A DNA stretch of 64,000 nucleotides from Arthrobacter sp. AL12. GTDB lineage: Bacteria > Actinomycetota > Actinomycetes > Actinomycetales > Micrococcaceae. The translations under genes and the position numbers were made by a program. Below, piece after piece: positions 26,109 through 34,611 of the stretch. The notes beneath the pieces were generated by a model, which saw only the letters and a list, made by a program, of their open reading frames with translations, was not told where the DNA came from and did not search any database. The stretch is from contig NZ_JASBQY010000003.1 of assembly GCF_029960645.1 (NCBI RefSeq), positions 1 through 64,000 of the forward strand. Direction: 5' to 3'. Each line of letters starts with the position of its first letter. Position 1 is the first letter of the stretch.

Positions 26109-27157
26109 CCCCGCCGCTCTTCCTGCCACATCGGCACCAGTGGTGGCCCGGGGCCCTGGCGGCCTTGCTCCTTGGATTGCTGACGGTGCTAGCAGTCATC
26201 ACCCTCCCGGCAGGAGAAAAACCCGCGGATTCAAAGGAATCCCAGCAAGGAGACACCATGTCCGCCACAAGCGGCCCCGACACACCGACGAATGTGATCA
26301 AGCCGTCCACAACGGGGGACTTCACCTTTTCCGGGTCGGGGCCGCTTGCCAGCCAGCCCATCCGGGTCTGGTACCAGGCGCCGGATGATCCGTCCTCGGC
26401 ACAAATTCTGGTGGTCATGACGGGAGCCCAGCGCCATGGGGAAGCCTATCGGGAGGACTGGCTGCCGTTATTGGAGAATCGCAACACGCTGCTGCTGGTG
26501 CTGGAATTCCCCAAAGACGATTACCCGGGAGTTTCCTCCTATAACCAGGGCAATATTCTGGACCAGGACGGCAACATCAATCCACCGGAGGCCTGGACTT
26601 TCAACATGGTGGAAGCTCTTTTCAAGGCCGTGGTCCGGGATACAAACAGCGATGCCGTCGACTATGCCCTCTTTGGCCACTCAGCAGGAGGCCAGTTTGT
26701 GCACCGTTTCATGGAGTTCACCCCGGACAGCCATGTGCGCGTCGCCGTTGCGGCAAACGCTGGCTGGTACACCATGCCGGACCAGGACATCGACTTCCCG
26801 TACGGACTGAAAAATTCACCCCTTTCGTCCAAGGCATTGCGGGAGGCATTTGCGCGTCCGCTTGTCATCATGCTGGGCGCCGACGATGTGGATCCCAGGG
26901 ACAGTCTCTTGCAGCGTGACCGCAATACTGATGCCCAAGGCGACAACAGGCTTAGCCGCGGATTGAACTTCTACCAGGCAGCCAGGGACGCGGCTGGGGA
27001 CAGTGGGGAATTCAACTGGTCGCTGGTAGTGGTTCCCGGTGCGGCCCACGACCACACGCGAATGGCAGCCGCAGCGGCTGATTTGCTGCTGGGCGCCAAT
27101 CGTGACCCTTCGTTCGGAATGCCGGTTTATTCACAGTTCGATTTGGCGGTTGACTGA
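26105..27157 (+). CDS. membrane-anchored alpha/beta hydrolase
   Basis: A 350-residue protein with an N-terminal membrane anchor (WWPGALAALLLGLLTVLAVI) and an extracytoplasmic alpha/beta hydrolase domain. Nucleophile elbow GHSAGG near residue 198, acidic residue in MLGADDVDPRDS and catalytic histidine in VVPGAAHDHTRM give a complete triad pattern. The substrate is unknown; the position after the CapA-like gene suggests processing of an exported product. GTG 26105 overlaps the previous stop (GTGA). Last gene of the plus-strand half of the island; the ABC gene of the other half converges on it 93 bp away. Confidence 0.75.
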   Translation: MTPPLFLPHRHQWWPGALAALLLGLLTVLAVITLPAGEKPADSKESQQGDTMSATSGPDTPTNVIKPSTTGDFTFSGSGPLASQPIRVWYQAPDDPSSAQILVVMTGAQRHGEAYREDWLPLLENRNTLLLVLEFPKDDYPGVSSYNQGNILDQDGNINPPEAWTFNMVEALFKAVVRDTNSDAVDYALFGHSAGGQFVHRFMEFTPDSHVRVAVAANAGWYTMPDQDIDFPYGLKNSPLSSKALREAFARPLVIMLGADDVDPRDSLLQRDRNTDAQGDNRLSRGLNFYQAARDAAGDSGEFNWSLVVVPGAAHDHTRMAAAAADLLLGANRDPSFGMPVYSQFDLAVD

Positions 27158-27250
27158 TTCAGAGGACCAGGGTTGAGCGAGCGGCCTGAGCGTAGCGGCT
27201 GAACACCGGACGCGAGTGCACCGCCGCGTGATGGGTGGCGAGCGATGGCA

Positions 27251-28885
27251 CTAGCGCAAATCCCAGACCGAATATTTGGGGACCAGATGTTCGGGATCGT
27301 CGGACGCGATGATCGCCACGCCCGGGTAGGAATCCAGCACGCGTGCCAGTATCCGGCGGCCTTCGGCTCCAAGATCGAAGTCGATGTGATTCAGGAGCAG
27401 CAGCGGCGGGTTGCCCAGGGTGGCACGGGCAAGCTGGAGCTTCGCCCGGTCGGACGCCGATAATGGTTCACCGCCTCGCTGCAGGATGGTCCGCTCGCGC
27501 CTTGGCAATCCAGCCACCCGGTCTCCCAGCTCAACCCGCGCCAGGGCGGCCTCGGTTTCACCCACGGGTAGGTCCGGACGGCGGTAGCGCACTGCCCGGC
27601 CAATGGTCCCGCGCTCTGTCAGCGCTCCCCTGGCTGCATAACCTGCCAGGCGACGGCGCTCCGACCCGGGAACAGAACGCAGTTCCCGACCGGCGACCCA
27701 AGTGTTCAGCCCGGACTCTTCACGCAGAGCCAGCAGCATTTCAAAAAAATCCGTCGTTTCGCCGGGGTCGGAAGTCTTAAGGATGATCCGGTCTCCCGGC
27801 TTTGCGAGGAGGTCGGGCACGGGCCGTTTCCCGTCCAGATGCAGGCCGGAGATCCTGACCAGGAAGTCTGTCGGGTCCTCCGGCTCCCCATCCGACGGTG
27901 CCGCATAGGGATCGTCCGCCTTGGGCTCTTTGAGTTCCGGTCTAGCCGGATCAACCGAACCAGAGGCTATGGCCGGTCCTATCATCCTCTTCGCCGCGTT
28001 GAAGGTCTGGCGGTATTCCGCCACCCGCCCAAAATCGTTGACGGGGGAGGCCAGGAGGCCAACAAGGGCCAGCGCGGCCGCTATAGTTCCTCCATTTATT
28101 GACAGCCAGGAGCCGGTGGCCGCTACCAATATCACCGTTACCGCCCCACTGACAGTTGCGGCCGCGCGGATGTAGCTACCGACCCTGGCGCGGTCGATAG
28201 CAGCAGCGGCCACTTCCCCACCCAGTCGGTAAATCCGCTGGACTTCACGACTTTCCCCGCCTGCAGCCCGGACAGGAACCGCTGCTGCCAAGGTCTCGGC
28301 GACCTGCGCTGCCAACCGGCCGCGTTTTCTGCGTAGCGCTTTGGCTTTGTTGAAGGCTGGTCGCGCCAGCAAAGCCAGAGCCACACCGAGAACACACAGC
28401 GGAAGCGCCATGGCCAAGGCCAGCGGCGGCGACAGAAACCAGAGCGCAATCGTCGTACCGACGATTAGGGGTATGCCTGCCGTCAACGGTGCTATGCCCA
28501 TCGAGACCCAGTTCCGCACACTGGAGAGATCATTAGTGAGCCGGGCGATGGTTATCCCCACGGACGGTCCCTTGGGCGTTGCTAGAGCTGCGGTCATCAG
28601 ACCCCTGCGAAGTTCCTGGATGTAGCTCTGACCCAAGCGTTCCGCCAGGACGCGCTCAATGATGCGCCCGGTTCCAATGCCCCCCGCCATCACCAGCATC
28701 CCTGCTATCGCCGCGAAACGAGCCTGATTGTCGGCCGCATTCAGCAGGAAGGCCACCGAGTGAGCGCTGGCGGCGGATAAGGCGGCCATAGCGAGCCCGG
28801 TCCCGGCGAGGAGCGCCATCAGCTTCCGCCGTCGACCAACCATCAGCTTCGGCAACGCCGCAATGCTTTCCTGTCGTCGTGTCAT
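27251..28885 (-). CDS. ABC half-transporter with degenerate ATPase domain
   Basis: A 544-residue fused membrane-ATPase protein with about six N-terminal helices. The ATPase domain keeps the fold's order but has lost key residues. In place of Walker A it has LAKPGDRIILKTSDPGETTD (near residue 361, no G-x-G-K-S/T). The signature is LSASDRAKLQLARATL. The Walker B equivalent, PLLLLNHIDFDLG near residue 495, has Asn-His instead of Asp-Glu. It is therefore unlikely to hydrolyse ATP alone and may pair with the canonical half at 23203-24990. The ATG at 28885 overlaps the stop of the upstream P-loop gene (ATGA). The reading frame is intact, so this is divergence rather than decay. Confidence 0.8.
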   Translation of the reverse strand: MTRRQESIAALPKLMVGRRRKLMALLAGTGLAMAALSAASAHSVAFLLNAADNQARFAAIAGMLVMAGGIGTGRIIERVLAERLGQSYIQELRRGLMTAALATPKGPSVGITIARLTNDLSSVRNWVSMGIAPLTAGIPLIVGTTIALWFLSPPLALAMALPLCVLGVALALLARPAFNKAKALRRKRGRLAAQVAETLAAAVPVRAAGGESREVQRIYRLGGEVAAAAIDRARVGSYIRAAATVSGAVTVILVAATGSWLSINGGTIAAALALVGLLASPVNDFGRVAEYRQTFNAAKRMIGPAIASGSVDPARPELKEPKADDPYAAPSDGEPEDPTDFLVRISGLHLDGKRPVPDLLAKPGDRIILKTSDPGETTDFFEMLLALREESGLNTWVAGRELRSVPGSERRRLAGYAARGALTERGTIGRAVRYRRPDLPVGETEAALARVELGDRVAGLPRRERTILQRGGEPLSASDRAKLQLARATLGNPPLLLLNHIDFDLGAEGRRILARVLDSYPGVAIIASDDPEHLVPKYSVWDLR

Positions 28886-30057
28886 GACCCTGTTGAAGCA
28901 GCGGTCGGTTCCTCCCCACCGCGCGGTAGCAAACCCACCGCCGCTGAAGGCGTGCACAGTGAGAAGGTGCCCAGCACGGGGACATCGAGAGCTGCCGAGG
29001 CCTCGTGAACGGCCAAAGGCGAGGATGTTAGAACGCCGGAGACAGCGGCGACTCGAAGTTCGGCCGCACGGAGAAGCTGCAAGCCGGCAGCAGCGCCCAG
29101 GGCGTCCACTGCGGCGAATATCACCCGGTCGACGACGGTCTGGAAGGCGGGGTCGGCAAGCAACAGGCGGGTTTCGCTCTGGTACACACCATCGGCTACC
29201 TCTAAGACGATTACGTCCGTCCTCGAATCGGTGAGGGCACCTACCATACCGGTGAATAGGGCCTGGACCCGACGATGGTCCAACTGGAAGGTGGTGGGGA
29301 CCCCGAAATCAGTGAAGTCCAAGACTTTGACCGCTCCCGCGTCCCCAAACATTCCCGGGTCGTTTCCGGATCCTGTGCCGGTGACCTTGCCCGCGGAGAC
29401 AACCAGGCCGGCTGCTGACAAACCTTTGATCAGGCAACTCATCACGGTCGTCTTGCCGGAGTTCATCGACGTACCCAGCACTGCCAGGACATGGGGGCGG
29501 CGTCGGGGAAGCATCCGTGATGATGCGTCAAAGAGTTTTGTGTCCAGCTGATGCGGAGCCAAGCGGTTGAGATTGAGGATGCCGGAGTCATCGGCCAGCA
29601 GGCCGATCGGGGCGATTTCTGTCGCCGCGCGCATCGAAGCATGCTGAGCGATGACCTGGCCAGCTACTCCGCCGGCAGCTATGAGCTGGCACGGGTCCAG
29701 AGCGGGAGGTACCTTTGCAAGGAACTGGTCCGGGGCGTAACGATTGCCGTATGCCACCAAAATTTCGTCGTCGATATACAGGGCCTGACGTCGAGATGCG
29801 GGGCTTTCGAGCTTTGGGTGCTGGCCAATCCGTACGACTTTGGCCAGTACAACATCTCCGGAGTCAGGTGCCACATCTGTATCCGATAGAAAGAAGCCCT
29901 CGCGCGAATTGGCCAAGCGCTGCGCCAGGAAGCGGGTCGTATACGCTTTCTTTGCGTGCATGAGGCGCTCTGGCATCAGTAAGTCCTGGTGGATCGTGCT
30001 CCTTTCCTGCCACCGCAAACTGGCCCCCAAAATTTCCGGGCTGACGGTATGCTCCAT
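28882..30057 (-). CDS. DUF1611-like P-loop protein, paralogue B
   Basis: A 391-residue paralogue of the protein at 21962, matching it through both domains: GDVVLAKVVRIGQHPKLE, YGNRYAPDQFLAKVP, QLIAAGGVAGQVI, ATEIAPIGLLADD, P-loop GTSMNSGKTTV near residue 192, GKVTGTGSGND, DFTDFGVPTTF and LEVADGVYQSET. The ASMRAATEIAPIGL stretch is almost the same in both. Start choice is open: ATG 30057 has GGGAG 7 nt upstream, while ATG 29976 has AGGA 7 nt upstream and gives an N-terminus closer to the paralogue. It forms a two-gene unit with the degenerate ABC gene. Biochemical activity unknown. Confidence 0.65.
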   Translation of the reverse strand: MEHTVSPEILGASLRWQERSTIHQDLLMPERLMHAKKAYTTRFLAQRLANSREGFFLSDTDVAPDSGDVVLAKVVRIGQHPKLESPASRRQALYIDDEILVAYGNRYAPDQFLAKVPPALDPCQLIAAGGVAGQVIAQHASMRAATEIAPIGLLADDSGILNLNRLAPHQLDTKLFDASSRMLPRRRPHVLAVLGTSMNSGKTTVMSCLIKGLSAAGLVVSAGKVTGTGSGNDPGMFGDAGAVKVLDFTDFGVPTTFQLDHRRVQALFTGMVGALTDSRTDVIVLEVADGVYQSETRLLLADPAFQTVVDRVIFAAVDALGAAAGLQLLRAAELRVAAVSGVLTSSPLAVHEASAALDVPVLGTFSLCTPSAAVGLLPRGGEEPTAASTGS

Positions 30058-31180
30058 TTTGAATCTCCCGTGCTGCCAATATCTCAGGCCCTCAGGATGC
30101 CGGCGTATCCAACAGAGAACACCGCACTTTTCTCCGGGCGTCTGAGCGGGAGTTTCCATTTAGCCGCGCCGAGACCCGGCGGCTAGCCTGCGTGTAATCA
30201 CGTCAGGGTAGGGCTCCCGACTGCATTCATTCCTGAATAGTCCCCAGCGCCTACGATGCCTCCTCTAGGGAACGGTCGCCCACGGGGAGGTGTCACTTTT
30301 CAAAGAAACTGTTCTATTCGCTTCGAGTTGGGCGTAATTCTTTGGGATGGCCCCTGGAGTTTGTCAGCGGAACTGACACGGTGTCGGGCCAGTGTCGGCA
30401 ATCCTGCGTCGCGGTCCGGCGTGTCACTCCAAAGAACCGAATCACGTGAGTGAACTCAGGATGGTGACCAACGTACAGCCGTCCAGTGTCGACTTTATTG
30501 TACGCCGCCACCGGCCTGTTAACGCCGGCGCGACGGAACCCAGGAAAAGTGCTCACGAAACGTCGTCTGTTGCGAGTGGCCATGAAAACTGCCCAGGGAT
30601 GGCCACGAAATGCCGCAGTGGTGAGAGTGCGTGCCGGCACTGGTGTTGCCCCTGCGCACGGGTGCCCGGAAGCGCGGATCTTTTCCGCGCAGGGACGAGC
30701 GTGCGCGGAGCGTTCGGCCGGCGGATGCCAACGGACAGTGGGCGTAGTCATCGGTGCCGTGGCTGCCCGATTAGAAGTCGTCGGAGGTGAGTTGCTGACT
30801 CTCACGACCGTCCTGTCCTGCCGAGCGGACAGAGCTGTCGGCTCACTGACAGCCACTCCGGACTCTTGGTGTGGTTCGTCGGATTCACCCTCATGAAATC
30901 GTCTGAAACCCGTTGGCCCGAAGGCAGCCGAGCGGCTCGAGCATCGGCTGAAAAAAATAGCGGCGTCTGGGGAATGTGGTCATTATGGGTTCGCTGGTTT
31001 CCCTGTTCGGACGGCGATCCTTTTCTTCGCATGGAGGGTGCCCGACTGCTGGTGGACGCGCCCCTGAACCAGTGGTCGGGTTGACTCATAGACCCGCGTG
31101 GGCGCCATGAGCCAAGTCGGGGTGTTGACACCTCCGCCCTGCGGCCATAGTTTCGCCCTATCCCGCCGGGAGGACAGGCC
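30058..31180. other. 1.1 kb without a supported gene
   Basis: Open frames on both strands are present but none has a recognisable domain, a good ribosome site or normal codon use. This right edge of the accessory island should include the promoter of the minus-strand P-loop/ABC pair and the promoter of rtcB. Decayed genes are possible; I could not identify any. Confidence 0.45.
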
Positions 31181-32347
31181 GTGGAACGTATCAACAGCAA
31201 GCTGTTCAGCTGGGCGTCGATCCTGGATGACAAGACCCGCGAGCAGGCCCTGGCAACGGCGCAGCTGTCGATCATCTATCCGCACCTGGCGCTGATGCCG
31301 GACGCCCACCTGGGCCTGGGCGCCACCGTGGGGTCGGTCATCCCCACGCTGGGCGCCGTCATCCCGGCGGCTGTGGGCGTTGACATCGGCTGCGGCATGA
31401 TCGCCGTCCGGACGCAGTACGCCGTGAAGGATCTGCCCAGGGACCGCAAACCGCTGCGGGAGGGCATCGAGCACGCCGTTCCGCTCTCCGCCGGCCACTT
31501 CAACCACAGGATCAGCGTCACCGCCGCACCCCGGATTGACCAGCTGCGGCGCCTGGCAGCGAAGGCGCGCTTCGACCCCGGCCAGTACGCCGCGAACTGG
31601 ACGCTGCAGTTGGGGTCGCTGGGCTCGGGCAACCACTTCATCGAGGTGTGCGCGGATGAGACGGATGCCGTGTGGCTGTTCCTGCATTCCGGCTCCCGCG
31701 GCGTCGGCAACAAACTCGCCCAGCGGCACATCGGCGAGGCCCGCAGCCAACTCCGCAGCCGGCACGTCGCCCTGCCGAACCCGGACCTGGCCTACCTCGA
31801 GGAAGGCACGCCCGAATTCGACCGGTACATCAGGGAACTGCGCTGGGCCCAGCACTTCGCCCTGCTGAACCGCGAGGAGATGATGGACCGGGTTCTCCAG
31901 CAGTTTGAATCCTGGACCGGCGGCTCCGTGCGGGAGGCCGAACGGATCAACTGCCACCACAACTTCACCGCCAAGGAATGGCATTACGGCAAGTCCGTCT
32001 GGGTCTCGCGGAAGGGTGCGATCCGGGCCGAGGTGGGGGACCCCGGACTGATTCCCGGTTCCATGGGCACCGCGTCGTACGTTGTGGTCGGGCTGGGAAA
32101 CCGCGAGTCGCTGAACTCCTCCCCGCACGGCGCCGGGCGGGAATACTCCCGGCACGCGGCGCAGAAGGCCTTCACCCTGACCCAGCTGAAGGCCGCCATG
32201 CACGGCATCGAATTCCGTCCCAGCAAGGCCTTCATCGACGAGATCCCGGCGGCGTACAAACCCATTGACACCGTGATGCGCGACTCCGCGGACCTTGTCA
32301 AGATACGGCACAAGCTCCGGCAGCTCGTCAACGTTAAAGGCGACTAA
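31181..32347 (+). CDS. rtcB: RtcB family RNA ligase
   Basis: A 388-residue GTP- and Mn(2+)-dependent RNA ligase that joins 2',3'-cyclic phosphate or 3'-phosphate ends to 5'-OH ends. Family motifs: MPDAHLGLGATVGSVIPT, VGVDIGCGMIAVRT (metal-binding Asp/Cys), GSGNHFIEV, HSGSRGVGN, CHHNF, and SSPHGAGREYSR, the last holding the histidine that becomes guanylylated. Slightly shorter than E. coli RtcB (about 408). The GTG at 31181 leads directly into MERINSKLFSW. No RtcA, archease or RtcR gene is nearby. It ends 122 bp before the leader ORF of the sulfonate operon. Confidence 0.93.
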   Translation: MERINSKLFSWASILDDKTREQALATAQLSIIYPHLALMPDAHLGLGATVGSVIPTLGAVIPAAVGVDIGCGMIAVRTQYAVKDLPRDRKPLREGIEHAVPLSAGHFNHRISVTAAPRIDQLRRLAAKARFDPGQYAANWTLQLGSLGSGNHFIEVCADETDAVWLFLHSGSRGVGNKLAQRHIGEARSQLRSRHVALPNPDLAYLEEGTPEFDRYIRELRWAQHFALLNREEMMDRVLQQFESWTGGSVREAERINCHHNFTAKEWHYGKSVWVSRKGAIRAEVGDPGLIPGSMGTASYVVVGLGNRESLNSSPHGAGREYSRHAAQKAFTLTQLKAAMHGIEFRPSKAFIDEIPAAYKPIDTVMRDSADLVKIRHKLRQLVNVKGD

Positions 32348-32390
32348 ACCGCAATAAGTCCGCTGGGCTCCCCGGATGGCGGGCCCGCAT

Positions 32391-32468
32391 GTGACGCTGC
32401 ATGAACCCGCGTGACCCCGGGTTTCCGGACCGTTGAACCGTGTTCCGCACAGTCCCTAGGGTGAAGCC
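32391..32468 (+). promoter_or_regulatory. leaderless sulfur-type promoter of the sulfonate operon
   Basis: -35 TTGAAC (32433-32438), 18-bp spacer, -10 TAGGGT (32457-32462), 6 nt, then ATG at 32469. GTGACG stands 78 nt and GTTTCCGGACC 48 nt before the ATG, as at sir and the siroheme synthase. Here the ATG belongs to a short leader ORF rather than to the transporter gene. Confidence 0.7.
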
Positions 32469-32540
32469 ATGACAACCACGGAACTGCTCTCCCAGAGCCC
32501 CGCCGGCCGGGTACCCCGGGGGCGATGTCGCCGGCGCTGA
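32469..32540 (+). CDS. short leader peptide, probable cysteine attenuator
   Basis: A 23-residue ORF beginning at the predicted transcription start, MTTTELLSQSPAGRVPRGRC followed by RRR and TGA. It lies 47 nt upstream of the sulfonate-binding protein start. The Cys codon (TGT at 32526) close to the end, surrounded by arginines, fits the pattern of leaderless cysteine-containing leader peptides that attenuate sulfur operons in mycobacteria and the predicted leader peptides before sulfur transporters in streptomycetes. CGCCGGC at 32501-32507 can pair with GCCGGCG at 32531-32537, enclosing the Cys codon region. An inference from position and sequence; translation is not shown. Confidence 0.55.
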   Translation: MTTTELLSQSPAGRVPRGRCRRR

Positions 32541-32587
32541 CCACCCGCCCCGGCCACTCCCGCACCCCCAGGAACAGGACTTCCCGC

Positions 32588-33790
32588 ATGTCATCGCCCT
32601 CGAACACCCCCACCCCCGGCGCCACCCCCCGCCCCGCCCCCGGATCGACCCCCGGCACCACACGGATCGTCGCCGGCGAATCCGCCAAGCCCAAGCGCAG
32701 GCGCACGCTGGAGATCAGCCTCGCCGTCGGCCTCGTGCTGCTGATCGGCGCCGGCGCCGCCGTCGCGTCGTCGCTGAACCGCACCAGCGAAGCCGCCGCC
32801 GCTGCGCCGGTCGCCGCCGGCACCCCCGCTGCCGAACTCAAACTCGGCTACTTCGGCAACATCAGCCACGCACCGGCCCTCATCGGCACCAGCCAGGGCC
32901 TGATCGCCAAGAGCCTCGGCGAGACCAAGCTCAGCACCCAGGTCTTCAACGCCGGCCCCGCCGCGATCGAAGCCCTCAACGCCGGCGCCCTCGACGCCAC
33001 CTACATCGGCCCCAACCCGGCCATTAACTCCTACGTCAAGAGCCAGGGCGAATCGATCAGCGTCATCGCCGGCGCCGCGGCCGGCGGCGCGCAGCTGGTG
33101 GTCAAACCGGAGATCACCTCGGCCGCGGACCTGGCGGGCAAGAAGCTTGCGACCCCGCAGCTTGGCGGCACCCAGGACGTCGCCCTCCGCGCCTGGCTCG
33201 GCAAGCAGGGCTACAAGACCAACACCGACGGCAGCGGCGACGTCGCCATCAACCCCACCGAAAACGCCCAGACCCTGAAACTGTTCCAGGATGGAAAGCT
33301 CGACGGCGCGTGGCTCCCGGAGCCCTGGGCTTCCCGCCTGGTGCTCCAGGCCGGCGCGAAGGTCCTGGTCGACGAGAAGGACCTGTGGGAGCAGGGCGAG
33401 TTCGTCACCACCGTCCTGATCGTGAACAAGAATTTCGCGGCGGCGCACCCCGAGTCGGTCAAGGCGCTGCTGAAGGGCCACGTGGCCTCCGTGGACTGGC
33501 TCAACGTGGCCCCCGCGGCGGAGAAGTCCACGGTCCTGAACGCCGCGCTCAAGGACTCCGCCGGTGCCGCCCTGCCCGCCGACGTGATTGACCGTTCGCT
33601 CAGGAACATCGTCTTCACCGTCGACCCGCTCGCCGGGACGTACCAGAGGCTGCTCCAGGACGGGGTCGACGCCGGCACCACCAAACAGGCCGACATCACC
33701 GGCATCTTCGACCTCACGGCCCTCAACAGCGTCCTCGGCGAGGGCACCGCGGACACGAAGATCTCAGCGCAGGGACTGGGCATGGACTAG
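32588..33790 (+). CDS. ABC transporter substrate-binding protein, sulfonate/taurine type
   Basis: A 400-residue extracytoplasmic binding protein of the SsuA/NrtA/TauA group. A Pro/Thr-rich hydrophilic N-terminus of about 38 residues precedes a hydrophobic signal or anchor (LEISLAVGLVLLIGAGAAVA) with no lipobox Cys. The mature part shows LKLGYFGNISHAPALIGTSQ, AGALDATYIGPNPAINSY, LAGKKLATPQLGGTQDVALR, WLPEPWASRLV and LKGHVASVDWLN. ATG 32588 has AGGA at a suitable distance; an upstream ATG at 32525 overlaps the leader peptide and is less likely. The sulfur-type promoter supports organosulfur uptake over nitrate. Operon continues with ATPase and permease. Confidence 0.88.
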   Translation: MSSPSNTPTPGATPRPAPGSTPGTTRIVAGESAKPKRRRTLEISLAVGLVLLIGAGAAVASSLNRTSEAAAAAPVAAGTPAAELKLGYFGNISHAPALIGTSQGLIAKSLGETKLSTQVFNAGPAAIEALNAGALDATYIGPNPAINSYVKSQGESISVIAGAAAGGAQLVVKPEITSAADLAGKKLATPQLGGTQDVALRAWLGKQGYKTNTDGSGDVAINPTENAQTLKLFQDGKLDGAWLPEPWASRLVLQAGAKVLVDEKDLWEQGEFVTTVLIVNKNFAAAHPESVKALLKGHVASVDWLNVAPAAEKSTVLNAALKDSAGAALPADVIDRSLRNIVFTVDPLAGTYQRLLQDGVDAGTTKQADITGIFDLTALNSVLGEGTADTKISAQGLGMD

Positions 33791-33885
33791 CGGGTCCTTC
33801 CCACCCGCCACCAGAAGCCGGCCACCAGCAGCCCGCCAACAGCAGCCCCCACCAGAAGCCCGCCAACAGAAGTAAGGACGTGACC

Positions 33886-34611
33886 ATGCCAGTCGTACTG
33901 GAAAACCTTGGCAAGCGCTTCGGCGACGGCGCCCCGGTGCTGGACGACGTCAACGCCACCATCGGGCAGGGCGAGTTCGTCGCCCTGCTCGGTGCGTCCG
34001 GCTGCGGCAAGTCAACCCTGCTGAACATCATGGCGGGACTGGAGGCACCGACGTCGGGCGCCCTGGAGGTGCCGAGCGACGGCGCCGCGTTCATGTTCCA
34101 GGATGCGGCACTGTTTCCCTGGCTGACTGCGCGGGAGAACATCGAGCTGGCCCTGAAGCTGCGCGGGTTAGGCAAGGCCGAGCGCCGGGTCAAGGCCGGG
34201 GAGCTGCTGGACCTCGTGCACCTGGGCGGTGCGGGGGACAAGCGGCCGCACGAACTCTCCGGCGGGATGCGCCAGCGCGTGGCCCTGGCCCGTTCGCTCG
34301 CCCAGGACCGGCAGCTGCTGCTGATGGACGAGCCGTTCGCCGCCCTGGACGCGATCACCCGCGACCTGCTGCACGATGAGCTGGAGCGGATCTGGAAGGA
34401 AACCGGACGCACCATCGTTTTTGTCACCCACAACGTCCGTGAGGCTGTCCGGCTGGGCCAGCGCGTGCTGCTGCTCTCCTCCCGGCCCGGGCGCGTGGTG
34501 CGGGAGTGGCACGTCAGCGAAGAGCACCGCACCGACGCCGGACTGGCTGGCCAGCTCACCGGCGAAATCACCGCCCGGCTTCGCGAGGAGATCCGCCGCC
34601 ATGCCAAATAA
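33886..34611 (+). CDS. ABC transporter ATP-binding protein, sulfonate/nitrate type
   Basis: A 241-residue importer ATPase (SsuB/TauB type). Walker A GASGCGKST near residue 41; the subfamily Q-loop FMFQDAALFPWLTARENI; signature LSGGMRQRVALARSLA; Walker B LLLMDEPFAALD; H-loop FVTHN. ATG 33886 is preferred to the GTG at 33880 because AAGGA (33874-33878) lies 7 nt before it and only 1 nt before the GTG. The gap from the binding-protein gene contains a short CCACCAGAAGCC/CCCGCCAACAG repeat. Its 3' end overlaps the permease gene by 11 bp. Confidence 0.92.
   Translation: MPVVLENLGKRFGDGAPVLDDVNATIGQGEFVALLGASGCGKSTLLNIMAGLEAPTSGALEVPSDGAAFMFQDAALFPWLTARENIELALKLRGLGKAERRVKAGELLDLVHLGGAGDKRPHELSGGMRQRVALARSLAQDRQLLLMDEPFAALDAITRDLLHDELERIWKETGRTIVFVTHNVREAVRLGQRVLLLSSRPGRVVREWHVSEEHRTDAGLAGQLTGEITARLREEIRRHAK

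Noticed and set aside
30314..30896. Overlapping open frames on both strands after the P-loop paralogue
   Set aside because: No domain, poor codon use and no ribosome site on either strand.
32525..32587. N-terminal extension of the sulfonate-binding protein from ATG 32525
   Set aside because: It overlaps the leader ORF in another frame and ATG 32588 has the better ribosome site.
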